64,000 nt of DNA from Millisia brevis NBRC 105863 (GTDB taxonomy: Bacteria; Actinomycetota; Actinomycetes; Mycobacteriales; Mycobacteriaceae), in the NCBI RefSeq assembly GCF_001552615.1, contig NZ_BCRN01000019.1, positions 1-64,000 on the forward strand, written 5' to 3'. How positions within the stretch are numbered: position 1 is the stretch's first letter; every line of letters begins with the position of its first letter. Below, one piece after another: positions 18,146 through 26,995 of this stretch. The notes beneath the pieces were generated by a model. It was not told the origin of the DNA, ran no database searches, and worked only from the letters and a program-made list of their open reading frames with translations. A program made the position numbers and the translations under genes.

Positions 18146-18164
18146 CCCTGCGACCATGTGAGAC

Positions 18165-19031
18165 ATGAAGCCAGTTCTCACCGACACGATCACCGCACCC
18201 GCTCCCTCCGGCACCGCTGCGGTGCGGTCCGAGCAGGCGACCACCTTCTCGGTGTTGATGTGCCCGCCGACCCACTTCACGGTGCAGTACGCCATCAATC
18301 CGTGGATGAACCCGGATATCCCGACCGACACCGCCGCCGCGAACCGGCAGTGGCAGGAGCTGCGCGAGACCTACCTGCGGCTGGGCTACGACGTACAGGT
18401 CGTCGAGCCGGTGGCCGGCCTGGTCGATATGGTCTTCGCCGCCAACGGCGGATTCACCCTGGACGGCAAGGCCTACGGCGCACGATTCCTGCACGCCGAG
18501 CGGGCCCCCGAGGGCGACGCCTATCTGCGCTGGTTCGAGCAGTCCGGATTCGACGTCCACCGCCCCCGGTACACCAACGAGGGCGAGGGCGACTTCCTGC
18601 TCTGCGGCGAGACGATCCTCGCCGGGCACGGCTTCCGCACCTCCACCGAGGCACACGACGAGGTCCGCGGGATCTTCGACCGCGAGGTCGTGAGCCTGCG
18701 ACTGATCGACCCGGCCTACTACCACCTCGACACCGCGCTGACCGTGCTCGACGGCCGGACGATCGCCTACCTGCCGGCGGCCTTCGACGAAGCCGGCCGC
18801 GCCGAACTGGCCCACCGCTACCCGGACGCGATCCTGGTCGACGAGGCCGAGGCCGCGGTCCTGGGGCTCAACGCCGTCAGCGACGGGCATACCGTGATCC
18901 ATGCGCCGCAGGCCCGGAAGTTCGCGGCCGACCTGCGCGCCCGCGGCTTCGAGACCGTCGGAGTCGCCCTGCCGGAGCTGCTGCTCGGCGGCGGCGGTAT
19001 CAAGTGCTGCACGCAGGAGCTTCGCCGATGA
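18165..19031 (+). CDS. DDAH/amidinotransferase-superfamily enzyme, possible arginine dihydrolase
   Basis: A guanidino-modifying enzyme of 288 residues. The catalytic His is at YYHLDTAL (about 187) and the catalytic Cys is at GGGGIKCCTQE (281 or 282). It carries an NPWM motif near residue 45. The family includes dimethylarginine dimethylaminohydrolase (giving citrulline) and ArgZ-type arginine dihydrolases (giving ornithine directly). Coupling to rocD, whose substrate is ornithine, favours the dihydrolase, but this is inference. It corresponds to M. tuberculosis Rv2323c. Its stop is overlapped by an in-frame ATG of rocD. Confidence 0.85.
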   Translation: MKPVLTDTITAPAPSGTAAVRSEQATTFSVLMCPPTHFTVQYAINPWMNPDIPTDTAAANRQWQELRETYLRLGYDVQVVEPVAGLVDMVFAANGGFTLDGKAYGARFLHAERAPEGDAYLRWFEQSGFDVHRPRYTNEGEGDFLLCGETILAGHGFRTSTEAHDEVRGIFDREVVSLRLIDPAYYHLDTALTVLDGRTIAYLPAAFDEAGRAELAHRYPDAILVDEAEAAVLGLNAVSDGHTVIHAPQARKFAADLRARGFETVGVALPELLLGGGGIKCCTQELRR

Positions 19032-19048
19032 CCACTCTGGAGGTGTCG

Positions 19049-20260
19049 ATGACGACCGAACGGACCACAGCGGAGATCGACCGCGTCGAACGTCACGCCG
19101 CGCACAACTACCATCCGCTGCCGGTCGTGGTGGCCGAGGCGTCCGGCGCTCGGGTGACCGACGTCGACGGCAAGAGTTACCTCGACTGTCTGGCCGCGTA
19201 CTCCGCGGTCAACTTCGGGCACGGCAATCCGCGGCTGATCGCGGCGGCGAAGGCCCAGCTCGACCGGGTCACCCTGACCAGCCGGGCCTTCCACTCGGCC
19301 ACCCTCGGCCCCTTCGTCGAGGAGCTCGCGCGGTTGGCGGGCAAGGACATGGTCCTGCCGATGAATACCGGCGCCGAAGCGGTCGAGTCCGGCATCAAGG
19401 TCGCCCGCCGTTGGGCTTACCGGGTGAAGGGGGTGCCCGCCGACCAGGCGCAGATCATCGTCGCCGAGGGCAACTTCCACGGCCGCACGACGACGATCGT
19501 CTCGTTCAGCGACGACCCCGACGCCCGCGCGGACTTCGGGCCCTTCACGCCGGGCTTCGTGCACGTCCCCTACGGCGACGCCGATGCGATCGCCGCGGCG
19601 ATCACCCCGAATACGGCCGCGGTCCTGCTCGAACCGATCCAGGGTGAGGCCGGGGTGATGATCCCGCCGGACGACTACCTGCCGCGGGTGCGGGAGATCA
19701 CCGCCGCCGCGAACGTGCTGATGATCGCCGACGAGATCCAGTCCGGGCTCGGGCGGACCGGCGAGACCTTCCGCTGCGACGCTCTCGGTGTCGTCCCCGA
19801 TATGTACCTGCTGGGCAAGGCGCTCGGCGGCGGGATCGTGCCGGTATCGGCGGTCGTCGCCAACAGCGACGTCCTCGGCGTTCTGACACCGGGCTCGCAC
19901 GGCTCGACCTTCGGCGGGAATCCGCTGGCGGCCGCCGTCGGCCTCGAGGTGGTACGGATGCTCGCCGACGGCGCCCTACAGGCCCGCGCCCGCGAGCTGG
20001 GTGAGCGGCTGCAGCGCGGCCTCGACAAGCTGATCGGCCACGGCGTCACCGAGGTGCGACGGGCCGGCCTGTGGGCGGGTATCGACATCGATCCGGCGGT
20101 CGGCACCGCCCGCGACGTCTGCCTGCGGCTGATGGAGGCGGGCATCCTGGCCAAGGACACCCATGGTCAGACCGTCCGACTGGCCCCGCCCATCGTGATC
20201 GACGAGGACGATATCGACCTGCTGATCGAACGGTTCGGCGCCGCGGTGGGCGCCGCCTGA
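19049..20260 (+). CDS. rocD: Ornithine aminotransferase
   Basis: A PLP-dependent class III aminotransferase of 403 residues that converts ornithine and 2-oxoglutarate to glutamate semialdehyde and glutamate, in the cytosol. IADEIQSGLGRTG (Asp about 228) and LLGKALGGG (PLP Lys about 257) are visible. The ATG with GGAGG five bases upstream is preferred over an ATG 21 bases earlier that overlaps the preceding stop. It is intact here, whereas the M. tuberculosis gene is split into two pieces. With the preceding enzyme it likely makes an arginine-to-glutamate nitrogen-recovery route. Confidence 0.94.
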   Translation: MTTERTTAEIDRVERHAAHNYHPLPVVVAEASGARVTDVDGKSYLDCLAAYSAVNFGHGNPRLIAAAKAQLDRVTLTSRAFHSATLGPFVEELARLAGKDMVLPMNTGAEAVESGIKVARRWAYRVKGVPADQAQIIVAEGNFHGRTTTIVSFSDDPDARADFGPFTPGFVHVPYGDADAIAAAITPNTAAVLLEPIQGEAGVMIPPDDYLPRVREITAAANVLMIADEIQSGLGRTGETFRCDALGVVPDMYLLGKALGGGIVPVSAVVANSDVLGVLTPGSHGSTFGGNPLAAAVGLEVVRMLADGALQARARELGERLQRGLDKLIGHGVTEVRRAGLWAGIDIDPAVGTARDVCLRLMEAGILAKDTHGQTVRLAPPIVIDEDDIDLLIERFGAAVGAA

Positions 20261-20270
20261 GCGGATTCGC

Positions 20271-21062
20271 TCAGGTGATGCGGAACTGCTCGGCGGACGA
20301 CTTGAGGTCGCCGAGCTGACCGATCACTTCGAAGTCTCCGGCGCCGACCGGGGTGCGCGGTGCCTGGCATCCCGGTTCGGACGTCGCTCCGGACCACTGC
20401 ACGGTGAACTTCGCCTGCTGGCCGGGCTCGAGAACCCGAACATCGGACTCGCCGGCCGGGAAGCAGTCGAGGCTCGACCAGAGGCGCCGATCGTCGGGTG
20501 TGTAGACGAGGACCTGCTGCATGCCCGAGCCGAGGTCCCGCTCGCAGGGCGCGTTCGCGATATTGGTGATCACGACGGTGAATCCGATCGGCGAACCGTC
20601 GGCATAGCTGCCGTTGTCCGGGATCGCCTTGATCGCCAACGACTGGTCGGTGCACGCCGCGGTGGTGCTGCCCTCGGGCGCGGGAGCCGGGACGGCGCCG
20701 TCGGCAACCGCCTGATCGGGGGCCGGCGCGGGCGCCGCGGCGGAGCCGCTGTCGGGAGCCGGTCCGCCGACCGACCCGCCGGTGATCGCATCATCCGGCG
20801 GGAAGCTGACCTCGGGACCGGCCGAGGACGTGGTGGTTCCGTCGGTCGAGTCCGTGGAGCCGCTTCCCTCGGGGGCGGTGGTGGTCGAGGTGATCGATGT
20901 CGAATCCGAGGACGAACCGGCGGCCGTGACGTCGGCGCCGCCCGCGGTCAGATAGACCGCACCTCCGACAACTCCCGCGGTGACCACTGCGACGGCCGCC
21001 AACGCCGCCGCCCGACGGCGACGGTAGATATGCGGCGGCAACGGGCCCCGAGGTTCGAGCAC
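20271..21062 (-). CDS. Membrane-anchored protein, Rv3587c-like
   Basis: A 263-residue protein of unknown function. One membrane segment near the N-terminus (about 15-40), then a Ser/Thr/Gly/Pro-rich linker to about 140, then a 120-residue globular domain with two paired cysteines (about 145 and 185, also 204 and 240). The fold is predicted extracytoplasmic. It lies convergent with rocD and upstream of the carbonic anhydrase, like the conserved membrane protein beside the carbonic anhydrase gene in M. tuberculosis. Confidence 0.75.
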   Translation of the reverse strand: MLEPRGPLPPHIYRRRRAAALAAVAVVTAGVVGGAVYLTAGGADVTAAGSSSDSTSITSTTTAPEGSGSTDSTDGTTTSSAGPEVSFPPDDAITGGSVGGPAPDSGSAAAPAPAPDQAVADGAVPAPAPEGSTTAACTDQSLAIKAIPDNGSYADGSPIGFTVVITNIANAPCERDLGSGMQQVLVYTPDDRRLWSSLDCFPAGESDVRVLEPGQQAKFTVQWSGATSEPGCQAPRTPVGAGDFEVIGQLGDLKSSAEQFRIT

Positions 21063-21150
21063 ACCCTCACGTTAAGGCGCGGCGACCGTCGATCCGGTCA
21101 TCCGGAGCCGGCGTGTCGCTTTCGGTGCCCGATTTTCCGCCGGGTCGGAA

Positions 21151-21813
21151 TCAATCCGCCTGGATCTCGATCGCCTCGACCACGTCGGGATCACCGATGT
21201 CGCCGATCACCTTGCGCACGATCGCTCGGCCGTCGACGAGGTTGTAGGTCAACCCGACGATCGCGACACGGCCGTCGCGCACGGCGGCATCGATGATCGT
21301 CGAACGGGACAGCAGCAGCTTGGCGGTCTCGAGGACGTGGTCGGCGCCGATCTCGTCGGGATGCTTGTAGCCCAGCCGACGGGCGGTCAGCACCGACGGG
21401 GTCATGCGCTCGACGATGTCGCGGATGAATCCGCCGGGCACCTCGCCGTTGTCGACCGCGTCGATCGTCGCCTTGACCGCTCCGCAGCTGTCGTGGCCGA
21501 GGATCGCGATCAGGGAGCAGCCGAGCTCCTCGACGCCGAACTCGATCGAGCCGAGCACCGCGGTGTCGATCAGGTGACCGGCGGTCCGCACGACGAACAT
21601 GTCGCCCAGGCCCTGGTCGAAGATCAGCTCGGCGGCGACCCGCGAGTCGGCGCAGCCGAAGAGCACCGAGCTCGGGCTCTGTCCGGCGGCCAGCGCGGCC
21701 CGCTGTTCGGGTGTCGGGCGTGGTTGGGTGAAGTTGCCCTCGACGAAACGAAGGTTGCCTTCACGAAGCTTCTTCCACGCCTCTGCGGGCGTCGCGGCGG
21801 ACATGTTCTGCAT
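21151..21813 (-). CDS. Beta-class carbonic anhydrase
   Basis: A 220-residue enzyme that interconverts CO2 and bicarbonate. Zinc ligands are Cys at CADSR (about 54), His at GHDSCGA (107) and the following Cys (110); the Asp-Arg dyad of CADSR is intact. The first ATG follows GAGG by four bases; a second ATG nine bases on is less well spaced. It is the M. tuberculosis CanB (Rv3588c) counterpart, divergent from mutY. The family supplies bicarbonate to carboxylases. Confidence 0.94.
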   Translation of the reverse strand: MQNMSAATPAEAWKKLREGNLRFVEGNFTQPRPTPEQRAALAAGQSPSSVLFGCADSRVAAELIFDQGLGDMFVVRTAGHLIDTAVLGSIEFGVEELGCSLIAILGHDSCGAVKATIDAVDNGEVPGGFIRDIVERMTPSVLTARRLGYKHPDEIGADHVLETAKLLLSRSTIIDAAVRDGRVAIVGLTYNLVDGRAIVRKVIGDIGDPDVVEAIEIQAD

Positions 21814-21913
21814 TCTGCCTCGACCGGCAGCGGGCGGCGACCGAGATCGCAAACAACGCGCCGCACACCACCCGATGGGGCAGCACCGGACGGGACGCGG
21901 CACCATCGAGACC

Positions 21914-22831
21914 GTGATCGAGCAGCGAGCGGCGGGCCGCGGACCGAACCCCTCGGGGGGAATCGACGCGCGGCTGCTGATCGACTGGTTCCGCCGCACC
22001 GCACGCGATCTGCCCTGGCGCGCACCCGGCACCACCGGCTGGCAGGTATTGGTCAGCGAGATCATGCTGCAGCAGACGCCGGTGGTTCGCGTCCAACCGA
22101 TCTGGCTGGACTGGATGCGCCGCTGGCCCACCCCGTCGGCGCTCGCCGCGTCGACCGCCGCCGAGACCGTGCGCGCCTGGGGCAAGCTCGGCTATCCGCG
22201 CCGCGCCCTGCGCCTGCACGAATGCGCCGGTGCGATCGCGCGCGACCATCGGGACGTCGTTCCGGACGATGTCGAGACCCTCCTGGCGTTGCCGGGGATC
22301 GGCGACTACACCGCTCGCGCGGTGGTCTGCTTCGCCTACGGTCGTCGGGCGCCCGTCGTCGATACGAATGTGCGCCGCGTGGTGGCGCGGGCGGTGCACG
22401 GCGAGGCGGTCGCCGAGGGCGCGACCGGCAAACGGCATCTCGCGGAGGTCGCCGCGATGCTGCCCGCGCGGGCGGATCGGGCGGCGGTCTTCTCGGCGGC
22501 GTTGATGGAGCTCGGTGCGCTGGTCTGCACCGCCCGCTCCCCCGCCTGCGCCGAATGCCCGATCGCCGCCGACTGCCGGTGGCTGGCCGCGGGCCGACCG
22601 GACGCGGGCAAACCGGCTCGCCCGGCCCAGCGGTACGCCGGCACCGATCGTCAGGTGCGCGGGCGGCTGCTCGACGTGGTGCGCGGCTCGAACGAGCCGG
22701 TGACGAAGACCGCGCTCGACGCCGCCTGGACGTCCGACCCCGGCCAGCGGGAGCGGGCGCTGGTGTCGCTGCTCGAGGACGGCCTGCTCGGCCAGGACGA
22801 CACCGGGCGGTTCACCCTCGCCGGCGGCTGA
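21914..22831 (+). CDS. mutY: Adenine DNA glycosylase MutY
   Basis: A base-excision enzyme of 305 residues that removes A opposite 8-oxoG. The helix-hairpin-helix with LPGIGDYTARAV and the catalytic Asp in PVVDTNVRRVVAR are present. A C-x6-C-x2-C-x5-C iron-sulfur ligand set (from VCTARSPAC) is also present. The length equals the mycobacterial enzyme. The GTG start is a judgement: an ATG 39 bases earlier (21875) is also in frame and neither has a strong ribosome site. It is convergent with the mce operon tail. Confidence 0.93.
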   Translation: MIEQRAAGRGPNPSGGIDARLLIDWFRRTARDLPWRAPGTTGWQVLVSEIMLQQTPVVRVQPIWLDWMRRWPTPSALAASTAAETVRAWGKLGYPRRALRLHECAGAIARDHRDVVPDDVETLLALPGIGDYTARAVVCFAYGRRAPVVDTNVRRVVARAVHGEAVAEGATGKRHLAEVAAMLPARADRAAVFSAALMELGALVCTARSPACAECPIAADCRWLAAGRPDAGKPARPAQRYAGTDRQVRGRLLDVVRGSNEPVTKTALDAAWTSDPGQRERALVSLLEDGLLGQDDTGRFTLAGG

Positions 22832-22855
22832 CCCGCCGCCGGCGTCGGGCTCGGA

Positions 22856-23707
22856 TCAGCGGTCGAGGACCTGCGAGATCAGCCACTGCCCGTCGACCTG
22901 CTCGAGCTGGGCGGCGACCGGGGTCACCACGAAGCCCTGGTCGACGCCGTCGATCACCGCGTTGACGGTGACGCTGGCCACGATCTCCGCGCGGTCGCCG
23001 TCGAGCAGGGTGATCGCGGTCGGGTCGACGATCGCGGTCGCCGATGCCTTGACCTGGTTGGCGAAGTCCTTCGTGGCCTGCGCGGTCACGTCGTACTGCT
23101 CGCGCATATCGCCGGTCAATACCCCGCGGGCGTTGTCCTGGTCCTGGTCGATCGTTTCGTAGTTGTAGGACAGCACGGTCGCGAGGCCGTTCTTGGCGGC
23201 GTCGAGGACCTCGCCGGTAGCCGCCGAGTCCACCCAGGCCTGGTTGCCGGTGTGCACGCCGGGTCGGATCGCGGCCACGACGATCAGTCCGACCAGGACC
23301 GCGGCCACCGCGACGAGCGCCCAGATCGACCGCCGGATCGGACCGCGCTTGGTGCGCGAGACGATGACGGGTGGGACGACCGGCAGGTCCGGCTCGTCCC
23401 CACCGGCCCGTTCATCCGCGCCGGCGATCCCGGACTCGGCGATCCCGGTCTTCGCGAGGTCGACCGCCTTGTCCTCGACCGCCTTGTTCTCGACCGTCTT
23501 GTCCTCGACCGACATCTTCGTCTCGACCGGCGGGACGACCGTCTCCGGGGCGACGGGCGACGCGGGGGCCGCGTCGACCGGCGAGGTCGTCACCGTGGTC
23601 TCGGTCCGGCGGCTGCCGGCGACCCGCGGACGACGCGCCGGATGGCCGCCGACCGGACGTCGACGCTCGGGGGCGAACCGGGGGTTCTTGCGGTCGGACT
23701 CGGTCAC
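22856..23707 (-). CDS. Mce-associated membrane protein (last gene of mce operon)
   Basis: A 283-residue protein with a charged, low-complexity N-terminal half that includes repeats of VEDKTVENK type. One membrane segment (SIWALVAVAAVLVGLIVVAA) precedes a C-terminal SnoaL/VirB8-like domain (about 165-283). It belongs to the Mce-associated (Mas) family that stabilises or assists Mce complexes in the envelope. Its GTG overlaps the stop of the preceding Mas gene in GTGA. It ends the long mkl-yrbE-mce operon. Confidence 0.82.
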   Translation of the reverse strand: MTESDRKNPRFAPERRRPVGGHPARRPRVAGSRRTETTVTTSPVDAAPASPVAPETVVPPVETKMSVEDKTVENKAVEDKAVDLAKTGIAESGIAGADERAGGDEPDLPVVPPVIVSRTKRGPIRRSIWALVAVAAVLVGLIVVAAIRPGVHTGNQAWVDSAATGEVLDAAKNGLATVLSYNYETIDQDQDNARGVLTGDMREQYDVTAQATKDFANQVKASATAIVDPTAITLLDGDRAEIVASVTVNAVIDGVDQGFVVTPVAAQLEQVDGQWLISQVLDR

Positions 23708-24414
23708 GGTGTCCCCGTTTCCGCCGGTGCTTGCTGGTCGGTGGGGGCCTGCTGATCGGCGGGCGCCTGCTGGTCCGGGGCGGCCGCCGCGCCGGCCGGG
23801 TTGTTGAGCGAGATCGCATTGCCCAGTTGAGCGATCTGCGAGGCCCGCCAGGCACCGTCGACGTTCTGCATATCGAGGCTGACGGTCAGCCGCGTCATCG
23901 CCGGCTCCGCCAGTTCGGGACGAGCCGTGGACACGTCGAGCACCACGAGGGCCTCGGCGGTGCCGTCGTCGTAGTCGAACGCCGACAGGCCGGCCCGATG
24001 GGCGGTAGCGGTCACGGTGACCCCGCTGCCGGAGAACATCTGCTCGAACTGACCGCGCGACTCGTTGAGACCATTGGTCAGCTCGTCGCCGGTGATCGAC
24101 GACGCGATATTCGCGAAGGTGTCGTCGAGGTTGTTCGGATCGACGGAGTTGAGGTTGATCGCGGCTTGCCTCGCCCCGGTCAGTGCCGCATCGCTCGCAT
24201 TGGCGATCCGCGTCTGCTGCAGCGCCTGGACCCAGCCGAATACGAGGAATCCGGCGACGACGGCAAGAACCACGACCAGCGCGGCGAGCGCGACCAGCGG
24301 CCACGCCGAGCGCCTGGCGCCTGTCCCGGATGTATCTGTCACGGATGCCTCCACCACCGGATCGACGGTACCGGCCTCGTCACCGGTGTCGGCCGGTGCC
24401 CCAACGACGGTCAT
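23704..24414 (-). CDS. Mce-associated membrane protein
   Basis: A 236-residue Mas-family protein. The membrane segment is about 37-60 and the VirB8-like domain is about 70-200. The last 35 residues are an Ala/Pro/Gln repeat (DQQAPADQQAPTDQQAP), a low-complexity tail likely in the envelope space. The start overlaps the mceF stop by four bases (ATGA). The paired Mas genes follow mceF in the same way as in mycobacterial mce1. Confidence 0.85.
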   Translation of the reverse strand: MTVVGAPADTGDEAGTVDPVVEASVTDTSGTGARRSAWPLVALAALVVVLAVVAGFLVFGWVQALQQTRIANASDAALTGARQAAINLNSVDPNNLDDTFANIASSITGDELTNGLNESRGQFEQMFSGSGVTVTATAHRAGLSAFDYDDGTAEALVVLDVSTARPELAEPAMTRLTVSLDMQNVDGAWRASQIAQLGNAISLNNPAGAAAAPDQQAPADQQAPTDQQAPAETGTP

Positions 24415-25676
24415 CGGGTGGTGACTCCCATCAGGAACGCGAGCTGCGCCGCGATCGGTCGCAGGTCGAGCTTGTCCGGATCCCGCTTGGGGGTGTTGTC
24501 CCAGGGCTGCGGAATCTCGGGATCGGCGTAGATGATGCGCGAGGCCGACCGCACGCCGGTGGCCGAGCCGAACGGAACCCGGCAGTCGGCGTTCAGGTTG
24601 ATCGGATAGTCCTGCAGGGTCGGATCGAAGCTCGGATCGGCGGCCTTCTGCTGGGCGATGATCGCCGCGGTGCCCTCGTAGCCGACGGTGCACGGCGGCG
24701 GGTTGTTGGTCTCGAAGATGATGCCCTGATGGATCGTGCCGTCGCCGGGGGTGACCGACGTGGCGGCCGCCAGTCCCAGCGCGGGCAGCAGGGTCAGCAG
24801 CGGCCGCAGCGCGATCGACCGGGGCGCGAGCGCCTCGACCAGACCGGCGATATTGCCGAGGCTGGTGGTCAGGCCCGGGCCGGCCTGATCGATCAACGCA
24901 CCGACCTCCTGCGCGGCGGGGGTGCCGTTGTCGATCAGTCGCCGCAGGTCGGGGTCGTTGTTGCGCAGTTGCTCGGTGATCAACACCAGGTCCGAGCTGA
25001 ACTGGGCGATCGACCCCGACTGCTCGGCCTGGGTGGCCAGGAATGGTTGGCCGCTGTTGATCAGGGTCATCGTCTGCGGCAGGTACTGCACGCCGTCGGC
25101 GGAGAGCGAATCGAGGGACTCGACCAGGCGGATCAGGTCGTTGTCCTTGCCGTCGAGCGCGGTGCCCAGTTGGGTGACCAGGGTGTGCAGATCGTCGACC
25201 GGAACAGAGGTCGCCAGGTTCTGCACGTCGGAGAAGAGGTCCTGGACGGGCACCGGGATCGTGGTATTCGGCTGCCCGTCGACCTCGCGCGGGATCACCG
25301 AATTGTTCTCGAGGTACGGCCCGGCATCGGTGGTCGGCACGATGTCGACGAATTGCTCGCCGATCGCCGAACGGTTGACCACGCTCGCCTCGGTCTGCGC
25401 GGGGATGTCCGGGCCGCCGCTGTCGAGCAGCAACTCCACCCGCACGCCGTCGTCGATCAGGCTGAGCTGACCGACCCGGCCGACCGGAACGCCGCGGTAG
25501 GTGACCTCGGCGTTCTCGAAGATGCCGCCGGAGTCGGTGAAGTCGGCGTAGACGGTATAGCGGCCGAAGCCCAGCAGATTCGGCAGCCGCACGTAGTTGG
25601 CGCCGACGTAGACCAGTCCGAGCACGGCGACCAGCAGGAAGGCGCCGAGCTGTACGGTGACCAATTTCGATCTCAC
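24411..25676 (-). CDS. mceF: Mce family protein MceF
   Basis: A 421-residue Mce subunit. A short N-terminal membrane anchor (to about 25) is followed by the MlaD/Mce domain (about 38-115, RYTVYADFTDSGGIFENAEVTYRGVPVGRV) and an alpha-helical region forming the hydrophobic tunnel. Subunits A to F build a hetero-hexameric tube that carries lipids from the outer layers to the YrbE permease. GTG start inside the mceE stop. MceF normally carries a longer tail; here it ends near 421. Confidence 0.92.
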   Translation of the reverse strand: MRSKLVTVQLGAFLLVAVLGLVYVGANYVRLPNLLGFGRYTVYADFTDSGGIFENAEVTYRGVPVGRVGQLSLIDDGVRVELLLDSGGPDIPAQTEASVVNRSAIGEQFVDIVPTTDAGPYLENNSVIPREVDGQPNTTIPVPVQDLFSDVQNLATSVPVDDLHTLVTQLGTALDGKDNDLIRLVESLDSLSADGVQYLPQTMTLINSGQPFLATQAEQSGSIAQFSSDLVLITEQLRNNDPDLRRLIDNGTPAAQEVGALIDQAGPGLTTSLGNIAGLVEALAPRSIALRPLLTLLPALGLAAATSVTPGDGTIHQGIIFETNNPPPCTVGYEGTAAIIAQQKAADPSFDPTLQDYPINLNADCRVPFGSATGVRSASRIIYADPEIPQPWDNTPKRDPDKLDLRPIAAQLAFLMGVTTR

Positions 25677-26995
25677 GGCTGACCTCCCGTCGTGTCCTGT
25701 GGTGTCGGTGTCCCGATGCCGGGAATATTCAGGCCCAGCGCGCCCGGCTGGAGACCGAACTGTTCCAGGACGCCCTCGAGCGGATCGAGCGGGCTGGTGA
25801 CCGGCACCGGCGCGGCCGCCTGCTGCCCCGGCGGCTGCGGGACCAGCTGGTTGATATTGGGCAGGATCGGCACCAGCGAGACCGTCGGCCAGCCGGGGCG
25901 CGGCCCATTGCCGTTGTAGTACGGGTTCGACGGGTCGATCGGCGGCTGATAGCTACCGGCCGGCGGCGGCATGTACGCCGGTTCCTGCTTGCCGACACCG
26001 AGGTTGGACAGCAGGTTGCCGATCTGCAGGTCGACGCTGATGAACAGGTTGACCGAGTTGCCCAGCACCGTCTTCTCCACCCCGTCGGGGAAGGGGAAGG
26101 TCGGCAGCAGCGCCAGGTCGGTGACCAGGGCGTCGCCGTTGGCGGCGAGCGCCTGCAGGGTCGGGCGCAGCGCCCGCAGGTCGCGGATCAGCCCCTCCTT
26201 GGACTGCTCGACGACGTCGGTGCCGACGGTGCCGAGGCGGTCGAGGCCGGCCAGCAATTCGACGAACTGCGGTCGCTGCTCGTCGAGGACCTGCATCGTC
26301 TGTGGCAGCTCGTTGAGGATGCCGTTGATCTGTTGCTCCTGATCGGCGAGGTTGCGCGACAACGTGTCGAGGCCCTCGAAGGCGGTGGTGATCGAGTCCC
26401 GCTGCTGGTTGAGCGAGGAGATCAGGATGTTCGCCTGGTCGAGCAGGCCCTTGAAGCGGTCGGTGCGCCCGTCGAGGGCGACGTTGAGCTCCTGGATGAT
26501 CGGGGCCAGCTGGGCGACGCCGCCGCCGTTGATCACCAGCGACAGGGCGCCGAGCAGCTGCTCGATGTCGGTCGAGGTGGACGTGCGATCGATCGGGATC
26601 ACGGCCCCGTCGGCGAGCGTCCCGGAGGCCGCGGTATCGGTGGGCGCGGTCAGCTCGATGAACTTCTCGCCCAGCAGGTTGGTCTGCTGCACCGAGGCGA
26701 CCGCGTTCGCGGGCAGCTGGACGGTGCGGTCGACCAGCAGCTCGACCTCCGCGGTCCAGCCCTGGTTCGGGACGCTCAACGACTGGACCCGGCCGACCGA
26801 GACCCCGTCGACCTTGACCGTCGTCTGTGGCACCAGATCGAGCACGTCCTGGAACTCCACCTTGATGTGCATCGGATCGGTGCCGACGTCGGCACCGCCG
26901 GGCAGCGGGATCCCGTAGATGCCCTGGGAACCGCAACCGGTGGCCACCGCGGCGGTGACCAGCACCGCCACCGCCACGCTCGCGTGCCGCCTCAT
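25673..26995 (-). CDS. mceE: Mce lipoprotein MceE (LprK-like)
   Basis: A 440-residue Mce subunit with the family's lipobox (VATGC, cysteine about 21), the only lipidated one in the operon. The Mce domain is about 40-120 and a long helical part follows. The tail (about 340-440) is Pro/Gln-rich with a tyrosine and proline cluster. The ATGA overlap with mceD makes the operon continuous. Confidence 0.93.
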   Translation of the reverse strand: MRRHASVAVAVLVTAAVATGCGSQGIYGIPLPGGADVGTDPMHIKVEFQDVLDLVPQTTVKVDGVSVGRVQSLSVPNQGWTAEVELLVDRTVQLPANAVASVQQTNLLGEKFIELTAPTDTAASGTLADGAVIPIDRTSTSTDIEQLLGALSLVINGGGVAQLAPIIQELNVALDGRTDRFKGLLDQANILISSLNQQRDSITTAFEGLDTLSRNLADQEQQINGILNELPQTMQVLDEQRPQFVELLAGLDRLGTVGTDVVEQSKEGLIRDLRALRPTLQALAANGDALVTDLALLPTFPFPDGVEKTVLGNSVNLFISVDLQIGNLLSNLGVGKQEPAYMPPPAGSYQPPIDPSNPYYNGNGPRPGWPTVSLVPILPNINQLVPQPPGQQAAAPVPVTSPLDPLEGVLEQFGLQPGALGLNIPGIGTPTPQDTTGGQP

